Assembly: GCA_963930655.1 (NCBI GenBank)
Contig: OZ005617.1
Location: forward strand, 1,428,501-1,492,500
DNA from: Myrica gale
Taxonomy: Eukaryota > Streptophyta > Magnoliopsida > Fagales > Myricaceae
Direction: 5' to 3'
Length of the DNA: 64,000 bases
Below the pieces are notes generated by a model. It was given only the letters and a program-made list of their open reading frames with translations, was not told the DNA's origin and searched no databases. A program made the translations under genes and the position numbers. Shown here in pieces: positions 19,501 to 30,574 of this stretch (positions are counted from its first letter, which is position 1; every line of letters starts with the position of its first letter).

Positions 19501-22117
19501 ATTCTTACGCTCATATGGGATTGAACCAGCAACTTCATTTTCCACCCTTTGTTCTTGGGGCCGGATGCCGTTTAATCCATAGACCATGAAATCTGTATAT
19601 AATAGATCTTTTCTTAGAGTGATTTGAGTTTTTGGACAAACTTCTTGATGTGCCTATCCCCATTCTAAACTAGCTTTTTGTTTGACACGAGCCTCACAGT
19701 TTACTGTTTTCTGTGCTTGATCTTTACTATGTCAATGATCAAAGTATTTTACTTCTTTTGTGTTGGCATTTTGTGTTATTCTTTACTGGCGCAATTTTAG
19801 CATGCAGAGTACTTTTTCTTTTGATGCAACGTCTCTATCTTGCTTTCATTCTTTCTTTTATTGGCTATTTCATGCAAATATTTTGTTTAATTTCATAGAA
19901 AAGAAATCTTATAGCTATCAATCTAAGTTTTCATGATGAGAAAGAAAAAGTAAATAAAAACGAAAGGAGCTGTATACCTTGTTTCATCTTAGTGCGAATA
20001 TGAGCAATATCTCTTTACTTTTTCTCGAGTCTCAGATGCTATGTGTCTTAGCATCTCTTCTAGTATGAGGTCTAGAAATTTAAGATATTTATTAGAGTTT
20101 GAGCCACCCTTTTGCTTTCTCTTTTATGGTAGTATACTACAGAAGTCGATATTGTGAACAGCGGAGTAAAATCACCAAAGAAATAAAAAAATTGTTTAAC
20201 TGCTCTGACCTTTATTATCAGTTCACAATCCTTCTAGTTTATCTTTGTTCTTTGACGATTGTCTTATGCATATGTGAGTCCGGTAGCATTTCACACGTTT
20301 CTCTGTCAGAATCCTGTATGCACCGTAAATTTATGTTGTCTTGCAAAACCTTATTTGCAATAGTTTCCACTAAGTTTGCTCATACAGTCTGGGCCTGATG
20401 AAAGAAGTGTCCCTGGGAACACTGTTGCTGTTCAAGCTGACATGCCGTTCAGTGGCCTGACAACTTTTGGAACTGCTTTTTTGTCAAAATTTCAGTGCTC
20501 TCAAATGCCACATCCGGTTAGTTAATTTTCTAGAATAGCCATGTATAGATCGTCTGGATTGTTTTTTTTTTTTTTTTGTGGCGATTGAAACTGCTGTTCT
20601 TTTGTATGGGAAGCTGCTTGAGAATATCACTTTTGTCGATACTCCCGGTGTTCTGTCTGGGGAGAAGCAACGAACACAAAGAGCGTATGATTTTACCGGT
20701 GTCACATCATGGTTTGCTGCAAAGTGTGACCTCATCCTACTTTTGTTTGATCCTCACAAACTGGATGTCAGTGATGAATTCAAGGGAGTGATATCATCCT
20801 TACGTGGTCACGACGACAAGATTCGAGTGGTTCTAAATAAGGCAGACCAAATTGATACTCAACAAGTAAGAGTTTTGCTGCTACCGAAATATTTAACATC
20901 TACAGAAATAATTAAACTTACATACCTGGTCAGAGAATCTTAACCTGCTTCCCATGTCCCCAAATTACAGCTGATGCGGGTTTATGGAGCATTAATGTGG
21001 TCGCTTGGGAAAGTTATTAACACTCCTGAGGTTATGCGTGTCTATATTGGGTGGGTAGGATTCCTATAATTTTGTTTCTTAACTTACCTGGTAAAGTCTA
21101 TTGGGGTCCTACCAGATATGTACGTATGATTTCAAGCTTATGCTAGAGTACTGCTTTGTCTCTTATATTGGATAAATCTGTATTACATGTATCTAGTACT
21201 GTCACCGAACCTTTTTTATTTTTATCCTCTGAATTTTTCCGCCCTTCCCTGTGGACCTGACTTTATCATGATCTTACCATGCATAGTTGACATCCCTCCT
21301 TGTTTTGGCAGCTCATTCAACGACAAGCCTGTAAATGAAGCTGCCACTGGTCCAATTGGGAAAGAGCTTTTTGAAAAAGAGCAGGAGGACCTTCTTATTG
21401 ATCTGAAAGATATTCCAAAAAAAGCCTGTGATCGTAGAGTGAGTCACTATGTCCATGTCTCTGTGAATTTTCTTTTCCATTAATGAGTTCGGTTGTGCTC
21501 ATACTTCATGAGTAAAACAAGTGCATCTATACACAGCGAGCCATATCGTAGGCTACTATGTGGTAGAATTCTGTGATCCCAAATTGAATTTCATTTGTTG
21601 ATTAAATAGAATAGATATCCTGTTCAGGGTTGCTAAGGGTATTTATCTGGCAGATCAATGAATTTGTAAAACGTGCTCGAGCTGCCAAGATACATGCTTA
21701 CATTATCAGTCATCTTAAAAAGGAGATGCCTGCTATGATGGGAAAAGCTAAAGTTCAACAAAGACTCATTGACAATTTGGAGGATGAGTTTGGAAAGGTT
21801 GAACTCTCAGCCGTGTCTTCTCTTCTCTTTTTTTCTTTTTATTTTTTTATGTTCGTCTTTCCTATATAAGCCTTGCTTTATGTAATTTGCTTTATGTAAT
21901 TCTCTTATGTACCATAATGCTTTTAAACCAGGTCCAGAGGGAGTTTCACTTACCTCCTGGAGATTTTCCGAATGTGGAGCACTTCAGGGAGATCTTGAGT
22001 TGTTACAATATTGATAAGTTTGAGAAGTTGAAACCCAAAATGATACAAGCTGTTGACGACATGCTGGGTTATGATATACCAGATCTCTTGAAGAACTTTA
22101 GAAATCCCTATGATTGA
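16562..22117 (+). CDS. EHD1: EH-domain-containing protein 1-like membrane-remodelling ATPase (EHD family)
   Basis: Sixteen exons: 16562-16646, 16816-16895, 17288-17356, 17441-17498, 17667-17722, 17807-17849, 17931-17992, 18494-18607, 18750-18852, 18927-18976, 20388-20516, 20614-20865, 20971-21050, 21312-21438, 21654-21797, 21932-22117. They sum to 1638 nt, i.e. 545 residues, the length I recall for Arabidopsis EHD1. The N-terminal EH domain has a canonical EF-hand loop at residues 27-38 (D27, D29, D31, D38). The dynamin-type nucleotide-binding domain shows P-loop GQYSTGKT (204-211), DTPG (292-295) and NKAD (358-361). The helical C-terminal region ends DIPDLLKNFRNPYD. EHD proteins act on endosomal membranes in endocytic recycling. 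Plant EHDs carry the EH domain at the N terminus, as here, unlike animal EHDs. All key residues are present. Intron 10 is unusually long (1.4 kb). Confidence 0.96.
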
Positions 22118-22660
22118 AAGGTATGCCACCATTTTCTGGAGTTCAACGAGGCAGAGGTTGGATTGCAAGTTGACAAGCTGCTGCCGTTATGGTCCGCGGG
22201 AGCCTTGTGGAGTATCGAGCTCCTTAATCTTCGAGTTTTGATCATTTTTGAGATCTCTACTCTCAAAATAGTCAATTCTTTTGGATAGATATTTTAGCTC
22301 CCCTGCTGTAGTGTTATGTACTAATACCCAGAACTGAAATAATTAGTGTACCAAAAAGACTGCATTCTATTTGTGCCTATGAAAAATGGAATCGAGGCTC
22401 AGACCTATCCACTTGAATCTATTTATGGAGAAAAAAAAAAAGATTACTTGGATATGTTTGTGATCATTTCCAAACAATTGACCGGTCCACTTAGAAAGGG
22501 TTTGCTAGACAGAGAGAAGAAATAAGAGGGGTGTCGTTTATCTCTAATGTTTAGGTTACACCAGCAGAGGTAGTAAACGACAACATTGGGTAAGAATCTA
22601 AAGAGACAAGAAGGAGCGAGATTGTAGTCCCTGCTTATATAGCTAGTAGGTCTCGTGTAC
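22118..22660 (+). other. EHD1 3' UTR and convergent intergenic sequence
   Basis: The EHD1 stop is followed by T-rich sequence. The gene on the other strand ends at 22667, so the two genes converge over about 550 bases. No further ORF is supported. Confidence 0.5.
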
Positions 22661-22666
22661 GTACTA

Positions 22667-23050
22667 TCAGGGGCGCGAAGCGGAAGCGCCTGGTTGAAAT
22701 CCACAGGAAGGACAAACATGAACAGTCGCAGCAACAAAGAATTCACATGCAGGGCAACAAAATCCTGGAGGGGCGGATGGCGGGTCCACATTGGCTCCTC
22801 TGTTCCCGTGATCTCTTGGTGTAGATACTGGAGGGTTCACATTTCCTCCATTACCATCCGTTGGTTGTGATACAGTTACTACTACTGTTTTCGTCAGATA
22901 TCCCCAGTACCCTGAGCTCAGCAGCAGGGACAGAGAGCGCAACAGGAATAATACAAGAGCAATCCCGATGATTCCAGACACAAACCAAATGGTTATATTC
23001 CAAAGCTTGTCATTTCGAATAAAGACTACCAGAAGTCCCATCATGAAGGC
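22667..23050 (-). CDS. Last exon of an unrecognised membrane protein with a C-terminal zinc-ribbon-like motif
   Basis: A 127-codon minus-strand exon begins at a good acceptor (TTTTACACAG, exon from 23050) and runs to a TGA at 22667-22669. A hydrophobic stretch (NITIWFVSGIIGIALVLFLL) is followed by a Gly/Asn/Pro-rich linker and a C4 pattern, CCPACEFFVAATVHVCPSCG, close to the C terminus. That suggests a single-pass membrane protein with a small metal-binding knuckle. The upstream exon is not resolved. A candidate donor lies near 24791 (after WPLVIISK in one frame), but no acceptor in the same frame was found for it. A MULE-type MITE (23470-24109) would then lie in the intron. Alternatively, translation could start at the first Met of this exon (23044). 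I cannot name the family. Confidence 0.5.
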   Translation of the reverse strand, partial: AFMMGLLVVFIRNDKLWNITIWFVSGIIGIALVLFLLRSLSLLLSSGYWGYLTKTVVVTVSQPTDGNGGNVNPPVSTPRDHGNRGANVDPPSAPPGFCCPACEFFVAATVHVCPSCGFQPGASASRP

Positions 23051-23469
23051 CTGTGTAAAACATAAAGAACAGCTAATTCAGCAGCTTATTGCCAATTACC
23101 ATGACCCAAAATAGCTCAAAACTTTTCTTCTTTTTCCCTGTTTAGTTGCGCCAAGGCAACAGCCGTCTTCTAATACATCACCGCGTGCTTTTATTCAATA
23201 GTAAATGAGATGATGATTATTTATAATTTTCTGTTTAAATTATACCATTATGATAGAGATTGACAGAACAGTTAGACTTCATTATAAGTTTTATACCGTC
23301 TAAAATTTTCTATAGACAACATTAAATAGTCACGACTGCGTTAAAGCGCATAGAGGAAACACTCAGCTCGAAACAAAATCTCTATACTTTTATAGTACCA
23401 ATCAAAACAATCAGGGTTATGTTCGTGTTAAGTAAAAATGTAGGACTTTAGAGAAGTTGTAAATTTTTA

Positions 23470-24109
23470 GGGTTAATGTCCTTTTTAGTCCCTAGGTTTT
23501 GGGGCGGGTTTTTTTTAATCCCTAGGTTTTATTTTTGTTCAAAAAAGTCCCTAGGTTATTTACGTTTGTCTTTTTACTCCTTCCGTCCAATTCCGTTACT
23601 CCCGAACCCAGTCAGCTAACGGTGTGACACATCACACCCAATAGAATATTGACACGTGTACTAATTTTTTAAAAAATAATAAAAATGTCCACATGGGCAA
23701 AACGTAAAAAAAAAAAAAAAGAAGACAAGGGAGAGGTACCCCTGTGGCCACCACCGAACGGAGAGCCCAGATCTGGGCTCTCTCGTCTGGCCACCGACGA
23801 GCGGGAGCCCAGATCTGGGCTCCCCGTCGACGGGGGTGGCCGGGGGGTACCTCTCCCTTGTTTTTTTTTTTTACGTTTTGCCCATGTGGACATTTTTATT
23901 ATTTTAAAAAAAATTAGTACACGTGTCAATATTCTATCGGGTGTGATGTGTCACACCGTTAGCTGACTAGGTTTGGGAGTAACAAAATTAGACAGAAGGA
24001 GTAAAAAGACAAACGTAAATAACCTAGGGACTTTTTTGAACAAAAATAAAACCTAGGGATTAAAAAGAACCCCGCCCCAAAACCTAGGGACTAAAAAGGA
24101 CATTAACCC
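23470..24109. mobile_element. MULE-type foldback MITE (640 bp)
   Basis: A 9-bp direct repeat, aaattttta, lies at 23461-23469 and 24110-24118. The element is one long inverted repeat beginning gggttaatgtcctttttag and ending with its complement. The arms run about 270 bases each around a GC-rich centre. The centre holds two further palindromes built on gagcccagatctgggctc. The 9-bp duplication fits Mutator-like elements. No transposase is encoded; frames at 23669-23966 come from the palindrome. Confidence 0.9.
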
Positions 24110-25289
24110 AAATTTTTATGTTAAATAGTGTTTTATTGGTGTTTGTGTAAAGTGGATAGAGAAATGATTTGATGTAATTGTTTAATAAAAAAATATTAGA
24201 GTTATGTGAAAAAATATAGAGAGAGAATTTATGTTGAATAAAAAATTAAAAAAATTGTTGGAGATTGTGTAAAATGTATTGATGTTTGCATTTGAATTCT
24301 AAATATGTTCGGTGATAGATTTGTGAATATACTTAGAATCTAAAAAAAAAGTGTAAAAACGAAAATATATCCCTGGATTCCAATATAACAATAGAAGACC
24401 AAAGAACTGGCATCTCTACAAGACACATTCTAAAATATGTACTCGGGCTAAAAACTTGGAAGAAAGGCCCAAAGATAGCCTAAAAACATCATATTGGCTG
24501 TTGGCAGTCCCCAGAGAGAACAACTAAGACCACTACGAATTAGTCTACAAGAAGTCTTTCCTTCTCCTTTCCTCCCCATCTATGCCTCTATTTATTTACT
24601 GTAGTGCTAGAAAAAGTGCATCATATCTAAATCAAATCGGAGGTGATGGATATCACAAAAGTAGATATGAATTAAGGATCTTCATCTCTGGGTCGAGTAG
24701 GTTTCTTTAAGAAAACGTAGAACAAACGAATTCGACAAAAAAAGCACAGCTTACAGTTACATAAGATGGATTACGAGGAAAGTATAGCATACCTTCGAGA
24801 TGATCACCAGAGGCCAAAAGCAATACAAGTTTCAGTAAAAATATATTGAGCAAAATGCTTATATAACTGGAAGAAAACGCCTATGCTTATAATAACTAGT
24901 GATGTGACCTTATGATCTCTTGAAGCTAGTAAGAAGACAATTTTAAATTTTAAATAAATTTATGACAAAAAAAAAAGACAATTTAAAATAAGTTTTTGAC
25001 AAATTGCCTACAGCTTCTTTTAGAGAATCAAAACCAAAAAAAAAAAATGCTTACACCACTGACGATGGAATTAGGGCAATTAAAGTAGAGATAGAGAGGG
25101 TCCAACTACGTTTTGGCACCTCACATGCCGGCGCTGATCTTCAATTTCTCTACGGCTTTCTTTGTTACACAGATTAACTTCCACAACACCAAAACAATCT
25201 CAAATTCAGGCAGTGCATTATTAGGGTGAAATTCAGGCAGTGCAGAAAAACCTTTTTATTGCTCACCAGAAAGAATAAAAAAGAATATC
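24110..25289. other. AT-rich intergenic DNA
   Basis: No gene is supported. Around 24125-24330 the wording ttttattggtgtttgtgtaaa resembles, reversed, the region near 62960, suggesting a shared MITE family. Confidence 0.4.
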
Positions 25290-26920
25290 TGTAACACCCA
25301 AGCCTCAAACAAATAACCCAAAAAATCAGGCGTTCTGATTGCAGTTTAGAAACTTTGACAACTTGACCTGAATCTATGACATGTTCATACGGTTTATTGC
25401 CACTAAATGAAGATCAATGGGCTGGGAAAGGCAGCATTTGGGTTCAAACTAGTCTTGTATCAGAAAAGCTTGGTCCAATGGAGAGTCCAAGCCCATCGAA
25501 AGTCCAAGTCCAAACATTGGCAAAGAGTTCGGCTTAGTTCCCTGGAAAAAGAGACCCTAGTTGCCGCTTTGATCACGGGGGGTGTCTTGCTTCCCTTAAA
25601 GGCTAAAACATGGAGTGATGAATATATAATCTTCGGCCCAACTAACAGGCCTGACTCGATACAGATAAGTGAAGCCCAACATAAGAAAGCACTTTAAGTG
25701 GGATACACCATGGGCCATGAGCCCACCCAAAAAGCCTAGTGCTCGGAGGATCCCAAAGCTCGAAAAGGGGGGCTCTGGAATTATGGAAAGAATCAGGGGA
25801 ATCTCCATATACAAGAAAATCTATCTCCCCAGGAGCTGGAGGACGCCACTTGGGAGAGGCTGGATGTTCTTCGTCTTCAATTCCCCCACCTTGTGGACAA
25901 GGTGCTTTAAATGGGGGTGGCAATGTCACACCATGCAATGGGAGGCTAGGGTTCGTATGAGAAAGGAAGACATATCAGGAGTGATGTTACGAGGAAGAGT
26001 TTAGATGTTTATGGACAGTGGGTTGGGCCAAGGTATTGGGCTGGCAGCATTGGGCTGAATAATGTCGTGGGCTATTTCTTCTTTTAGAGTTTGTTAGTTT
26101 ATTAATAGGCGAACGAGGGGATGCATGTAATTTGCGAAGAGGAATCTCTCTCTTACAGTCTCAGTCTCAGTCTCTCTTTCTTATGGAGGTTGTCATCCTC
26201 GAAATTGGCTTCTATTCATGAAAATTCATTACAGTTTATCCATATCTTACATTTCTCGGCTATAATTACTATAAGAGAAATGATAGGCGTTCTTCTCTCG
26301 TTCGCCTCGCGTTCGCCTATCTAATATAATATTGTTATTTCAGTTCTGTTGGTGGGTCCCCTTAAAATGCAAACCGGTTTGTTCAAACCGAAGCACACCG
26401 TATTTTTTAAAAAAACTCTAGACAGCTTTATTTTTCGAGATTGTCTCAAAACCCACGTTCTCTCTTCCCGTCCATTTGCCCCCAAATTTACGCATTCCTC
26501 TCTCCCCGTCCATTTGCCCCCAAATCAAAAATTTCTCCATCCCCGCCGAGTTGCCCCAAATCAAACATTCCCAAATTGAGTTCGGGTTTTGAGAAAATTA
26601 TTTCTCTCTCCCCGTCGATTTGCCCCCAAATCGAACATTCCCAAACCTAAATTTGCTGGGTTTTGCTCGTTTTGCCCCCAAATTTGCTGGGTTTTGCTGG
26701 GTTGTTGAACTCAGCCACTTCAATAGCTGGGTTTTGCTGGGTTGTTGCTCTTCTTCTCTAAACGCAGTGGCTTTTGTTGAACTCAGCCACTGTAGGGCAT
26801 CTTTCTCACTCCATAGCAGTCCCAGTTCTGCTTATGCGGTAATTCTGAAACCTTAAATCTTGCTGCTCCGAGCTGTTCTTGGGGTTCGTCTTGAGAGCGG
26901 AAGTAATGGGGAAGATTGTG

Positions 26921-27424
26921 ATAAATGAAATGAAGTATTCAAATAGTTAAATAATTTTTTTTCGAATGACTATTCATCTATTGTATTTTCATGTAAATAT
27001 GGGCAAAAGGGCTTTATGGAAAAAGGGTGGTTCAATTCGATGTTGTCCAAAGAAGAGGTAGAATACGGGTGTAGGCTGAGTAAATCAATGGATAGTCTTG
27101 GTCCTATCGAAAATATCGGTGTAAGGGAAGACCCGATTAGAAATGATATAGATAAAAACACTCTTAGTTGGAGCGATAGTGACAATTCTAGTTACATTAA
27201 TGTTGATCGTTTAGTCGGCGTTAGAGACATTCAGAATTTCATATATGATGATACTTTTTTAGTTAGGGATAATAATAGGGATAGTTATTTCATATATTTT
27301 GATATTGAAAATCAAATTTTTGAGATTGACAATGATCATTCTTTTCTAAGCGAACTAGAAAGTTCTTTTTCTAATTATCGGAATTTGAGTTATCTTAATA
27401 GTGGATCTAATAGTGACGATCCAC
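26921..27424 (+). pseudogene. accD: Nuclear copy of plastid accD 5' leader and N-terminal coding region
   Basis: An ORF from 27016 reads [10 protein letters not shown] then [32 protein letters not shown] and [20 protein letters not shown]. This is the N-terminal region of plastid acetyl-CoA carboxylase carboxyltransferase beta subunit. About 95 bases of the plastid leader precede it. Plastid similarity ends near 27424, after about residue 136 of roughly 490, before the catalytic domain and its zinc-finger cysteines. The frame then runs 11 codons into transposon sequence and stops at 27459. It is therefore a nuclear plastid-DNA fragment, not a functional ACCase subunit. The frame is still open throughout. 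Confidence 0.9.
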
Positions 27425-27603
27425 TGACAATCTCTGCACCAGACAAGTCCGATACATAGAACTCAGATCAAGTAAACGCAAACACTTAAGCTCCCATACC
27501 TCCAAACATAAATAAAAAGTAGGCTCACTCACTTGCAGGAGATGTGGTAGGAGCTGATGAGACACCTCCAAAAAGAACCAAAAAGAGTCAGACCCAAAAC
27601 AAG
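27425..27603 (-). other. Inner unique part of the long-TIR element
   Basis: On the minus strand this continues directly from the right arm. It includes a possible donor after CATCTCCTGCAA and an ORF (27407-27664) without recognisable homology. It marks what the left half lost when the plastid fragment was acquired. Confidence 0.5.
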
Positions 27604-28257
27604 CACATTCTTCCCCATTACTTCCGCTCTCAAGACGAACCCCAAGAACAGCTCGGAGCAGCAAGATTTAAGGTTTCAGCATTACCGCATAAGCAGAACT
27701 GGGACTGCTATGGAGTGAGAAAGATGCCCTACAGTGGCTGAGTTCAACAAAAGCCACTGCGTTTAGAGAAGAAGAGCAACAACCCAGCAAAACCCAGCTA
27801 TTGAAGTGGCTGAGTTAACAACCCAGCAAAACCCAGCAAATTTGGGGGCAAAACGAGCAAAACCCAGCAAATTTAGGTTTTGGAATGTTTGATTTGGGGG
27901 CAAATCGACGGGGAGAGAGAAATAATTTTCTCAAAACCCGAACTCAATTTGAGAATGTTTGATTTGGGGGCGACTCGGCGGGGATGGAGAAATTTTTTGA
28001 TTTGGGGGCAAATGGACGGGGAGAGAGGAATGCGTAAATTTGGGGGGCAAATGGACGGGGAGAGAGAACGTGGGTTTTGAGACAATCTCGAAAAATAAAC
28101 CGGTCTAGAGAGTTTTTTTTTTTTTTAAATACTGTGTGCTTCGGTTTGAACAAATCGGTTTGCATTTTAACAGGACCCACCAGCAGAACTGAAATAACAA
28201 TATTATATTCGATAGGTGAATGCGAGACGAACGGCTATCATTTCTCTTACTATAATT

Positions 28258-29241
28258 CTATTACAATCAAGAATTCTCAATGCAAAGTGTTAGTCTAAGT
28301 GGGTTCCTTACCTACATTCCCATCAACCAAATTGCCAAAGGAACATGCCAAGAATAGTCGATCTGGGTCTTCCCATTTAGTCCAACTTCAAACTGGGCAA
28401 AAACGTAAAGGGATGGATGGAAACTGAGACCACAACCACACAGCTTTCCAACTTTGAACCCAAGCAAACTTGGATCGACATGATAACATGAGAAAGACAC
28501 AACACCTTCCCACCCAAAGGTTGTGCAGATAAGAACGTCATGCATCAAAATAAACAGAAAATATACCATACTCACACATGGCATCGAAGCTGCTTGTACT
28601 TCCCCCCCCCCCCCCCCCCCCTAAGCAACCATTAAAATTGCAAGGAACCATAGCTGCGTATAATTGAAAATACTAGCAAAAATCCTCGAAGTTCTGATTC
28701 CTTCTCAAACAATCCATAAACCAATCATGGCAATTTTCCTTCACTTTCTCTTCACATTTTCTTACAGATGCTGCTGCTAACAATCTGACATTTTGTAGTC
28801 CTTATTAACACAGATCCAAATAACCGACATTACATATATGCAAATCAAATACCCACAAATAAAATGTATATAAAAATACTAAACACGAAAGCAAACTGGC
28901 AAATTGCAATGAAATTGGAAGTTTTGATTTTGTATTTTAGCAGAAGTAGATTAGATAGTAGAGTAATGGTTCTTCTTTACAAGGATGGATCTGTAAGAGG
29001 TGGGCAGAGAAGCCCACGTCTCGTAAAAATAAGAACATTCATACAAACTAAAAATTAAGCAAATAAACTTCTCATCAAACACCATGGGAGATACTTTCGT
29101 AGAAACTCAGATCGTTTTATAATACTCTTATCTCATAAATTCTTCTTTTTTTCGCATCTAAAAAAGAAAAAAAGAGAGAAAATGAATAAGGAAAAATCAT
29201 TGATCATCATCATCATCACAAGCATCATTACATGGTAATGA
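28258..29241. other. Intergenic/3' flank of the ERF gene
   Basis: No exon is firmly supported. A 90-codon minus frame (28312-28584) ends near a donor-like site but matches no family I know. Sequence from about 29050 to 29241 is the likely ERF 3' UTR. Confidence 0.4.
28602..28621. repeat. Poly(C) run of 20
   Basis: Twenty consecutive C residues follow tgcttgtactt. The exact length in the genome may be affected by sequencing slippage. Confidence 0.9.
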
Positions 29242-29985
29242 TTAGAGACACAAAGCGGTGCAGTGCAGATCATCGCCATCGCCCGCAAAGTCAACGACTT
29301 CCAACGATGGTGGTGGGAAATTTAGATCGAACGGCAGGGCACGCTTTCGGCACAAAGACGACGCTATGTCACCGTCGTTGTTGATCACCGAAGATGACGA
29401 GTCGCAGTCGCTGTGGCAATCTTCTGGGACCACGGGGGGCGTCCTTGGCTGCCGCCTCTGCGCCGCAGCAAAAGCTGGCGTTGACTGCTGCCGCCGCTGC
29501 AGAGGCTGCTGTGGCCTGGGCCCACTGAAGGACTCGACCGTGCTGCTCATGCTGCTAGAGGTGGGCCTCTGGGGATCAATAATCTGGTGCTCTTGGAACC
29601 CATCGTTCATCGCGTACAACCGGTGATGATCCATAAAGGCATCGTCTTGGTGGTTGTGGTTGTTTTGGTTTGGATTAAGGGGTGAGAAATAAGAGGAGGG
29701 GGAGAGAGGGAAGTTGGTCTTGGCTTTTGGGCCGCGGAGGGTGCGAGCAGCGGCGTCGTAGGCTCGGGCAGCGTCCTCGGCCGAGTCGAAGGTACCGAGC
29801 CAAACCCGGGTCTTTTTCCATGGGTCTCTGATCTCGGCCGCGAATCTACCCCACGGTCTCTTTCTAACGCCCCGGTACCTTGCCTCTTTGCCTGTATCTT
29901 TCAAGCCCGATCCTGTTGTAACAGGCTTTCCTGACGCCACCACTGCCGCCGGTTTATTAGCCGCAGCTCCTCTCCCTCTCCTCAT
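29242..29985 (-). CDS. ERF3-like: ERF3/ERF7-like AP2/ERF transcriptional repressor with EAR motif
   Basis: Intronless 247-residue protein of ERF subgroup VIIIa. The Met at 29985 ([11 protein letters not shown]) is chosen over the upstream in-frame Met at 30036 because family members start MR(R/K)GR and the extra 17 residues come from a poly(A/T) tract. A single AP2/ERF domain spans about residues 36-93 ([19 protein letters not shown], then [18 protein letters not shown]), the GCC-box-binding fold. The C terminus carries an EAR repression motif, DLNFPP, at 220-225, preceded by the basic KRALPF. A Gln/Ala/Pro-rich linker lies between. The family represses ethylene-, ABA- and drought-responsive genes in the nucleus through TOPLESS or SIN3-type co-repressors. 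An uninterrupted frame on the opposite strand (29258-29626) is a shadow. ERF7 (At3g20310) is the expected positional relative. Confidence 0.93.
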   Translation of the reverse strand: MRRGRGAAANKPAAVVASGKPVTTGSGLKDTGKEARYRGVRKRPWGRFAAEIRDPWKKTRVWLGTFDSAEDAARAYDAAARTLRGPKAKTNFPLSPSSYFSPLNPNQNNHNHQDDAFMDHHRLYAMNDGFQEHQIIDPQRPTSSSMSSTVESFSGPRPQQPLQRRQQSTPAFAAAQRRQPRTPPVVPEDCHSDCDSSSSVINNDGDIASSLCRKRALPFDLNFPPPSLEVVDFAGDGDDLHCTALCL

Positions 29986-30310
29986 GATCCCCCAGAAAAA
30001 AAAAAAAAAAAGAGAACAAAAGGCACAAACAATCAAGCTTAAGCTTGTTTTTCCAACTGGGTTTGAGGGAGTTTAGAAGGAAGCGAAAATGGATGTAGAA
30101 ATGACAGGGAGAGAAAAAGAGAGAGGGAGAGGAAGATGGGGATGGGAAGGATGGGTGGAATAGAACTGGATGGCACCAGGATCACCTTCTCTTCTACAGA
30201 AAAAAATAATATAATTTTCCCCTTTTTTTAATTGGGTTTCTCTGGCTGAAATGGCTTTTCTTTCTTTTGCTTTCTCGATTTCTCTACCTTCTCTCGCCCC
30301 CACAAAACCG
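29986..30310 (-). promoter_or_regulatory. 5' UTR and proximal promoter of the ERF gene
   Basis: A long A-run (about 29996-30012) and a GA/CT-rich stretch (30100-30140) lie directly upstream of the start codon, typical of ERF leaders. No TATA box was assigned with confidence. Confidence 0.45.
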
Positions 30311-30574
30311 ACCCGGGCTCTGATTTCTGCTGCTTTATCGATTTTAATTAAAAAAATTAATTAATTTTTATTATTTTATCTTTCATTTCTCTTATAAATA
30401 ATAGAACGTAGTAAAATGACTATAATGGTCATGTTTTGCATCATTCTTTAATGTCCACTAGTAAATTTTCTCTGGAAGAATGGCCTATTGCTTTACGTGT
30501 CAGGTATCTTTCTCTCTCTCTACTTTCTCTGCGTATTCGATTTTGGTTCGGTGATGGTAATAATGTAGGAGGAG

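Larger units (their letters stand above)
26268..28249. mobile_element. Long-TIR (MULE/Pack-MULE-like) element carrying plastid accD DNA
   Basis: The left arm, 26268-26920, and right arm, 27604-28249, are near-identical inverted repeats of about 650 bases. Both hold four spaced copies of a motif close to ccgtccatttgcccccaaat. The outer ends read taagagaaatgatag on each side. An 8-bp repeat, ctataatt, flanks the element at 26260-26267 and 28250-28257; extended to nine bases it matches in eight. The right arm continues inward (27425-27603) as ordinary element sequence. The left arm stops at 26920 and is replaced by plastid accD DNA. Long TIRs with captured DNA fit Pack-MULEs, but an 8-bp duplication would also suit hAT. 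No transposase is seen. Confidence 0.8.
25290..28300. repeat. Possible LTR-like sequence interrupted by the accD-carrying element
   Basis: Sequence from tgtaacaccc at 25290 to about 26267, resuming at 28250, has the composition of a plant LTR: a TGTAACACCC start, a pyrimidine-rich leader-like part near 26145-26185, and ttcatgaaaattcattacag. No second LTR, primer-binding site or target duplication was found, so the family and borders stay open. It would be a solo LTR at best and is old. Confidence 0.3.

Noticed and set aside
23669-23966. Arg/Pro-rich ORFs on both strands
   Set aside because: Mirror images produced by the MULE MITE palindrome.
26268-28249. Reading the accD block as a functional nuclear ACCase gene
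   Set aside because: It ends long before the catalytic domain and sits between transposon arms, with no presequence for plastid import.
28312-28584. 90-codon minus ORF downstream of the ERF
   Set aside because: No recognisable domain. A donor-like site follows, but no matching acceptor or neighbouring exon was found.
29258-29626. 122-codon ORF opposite the ERF gene
   Set aside because: Exact antisense shadow of a GC-rich coding exon.
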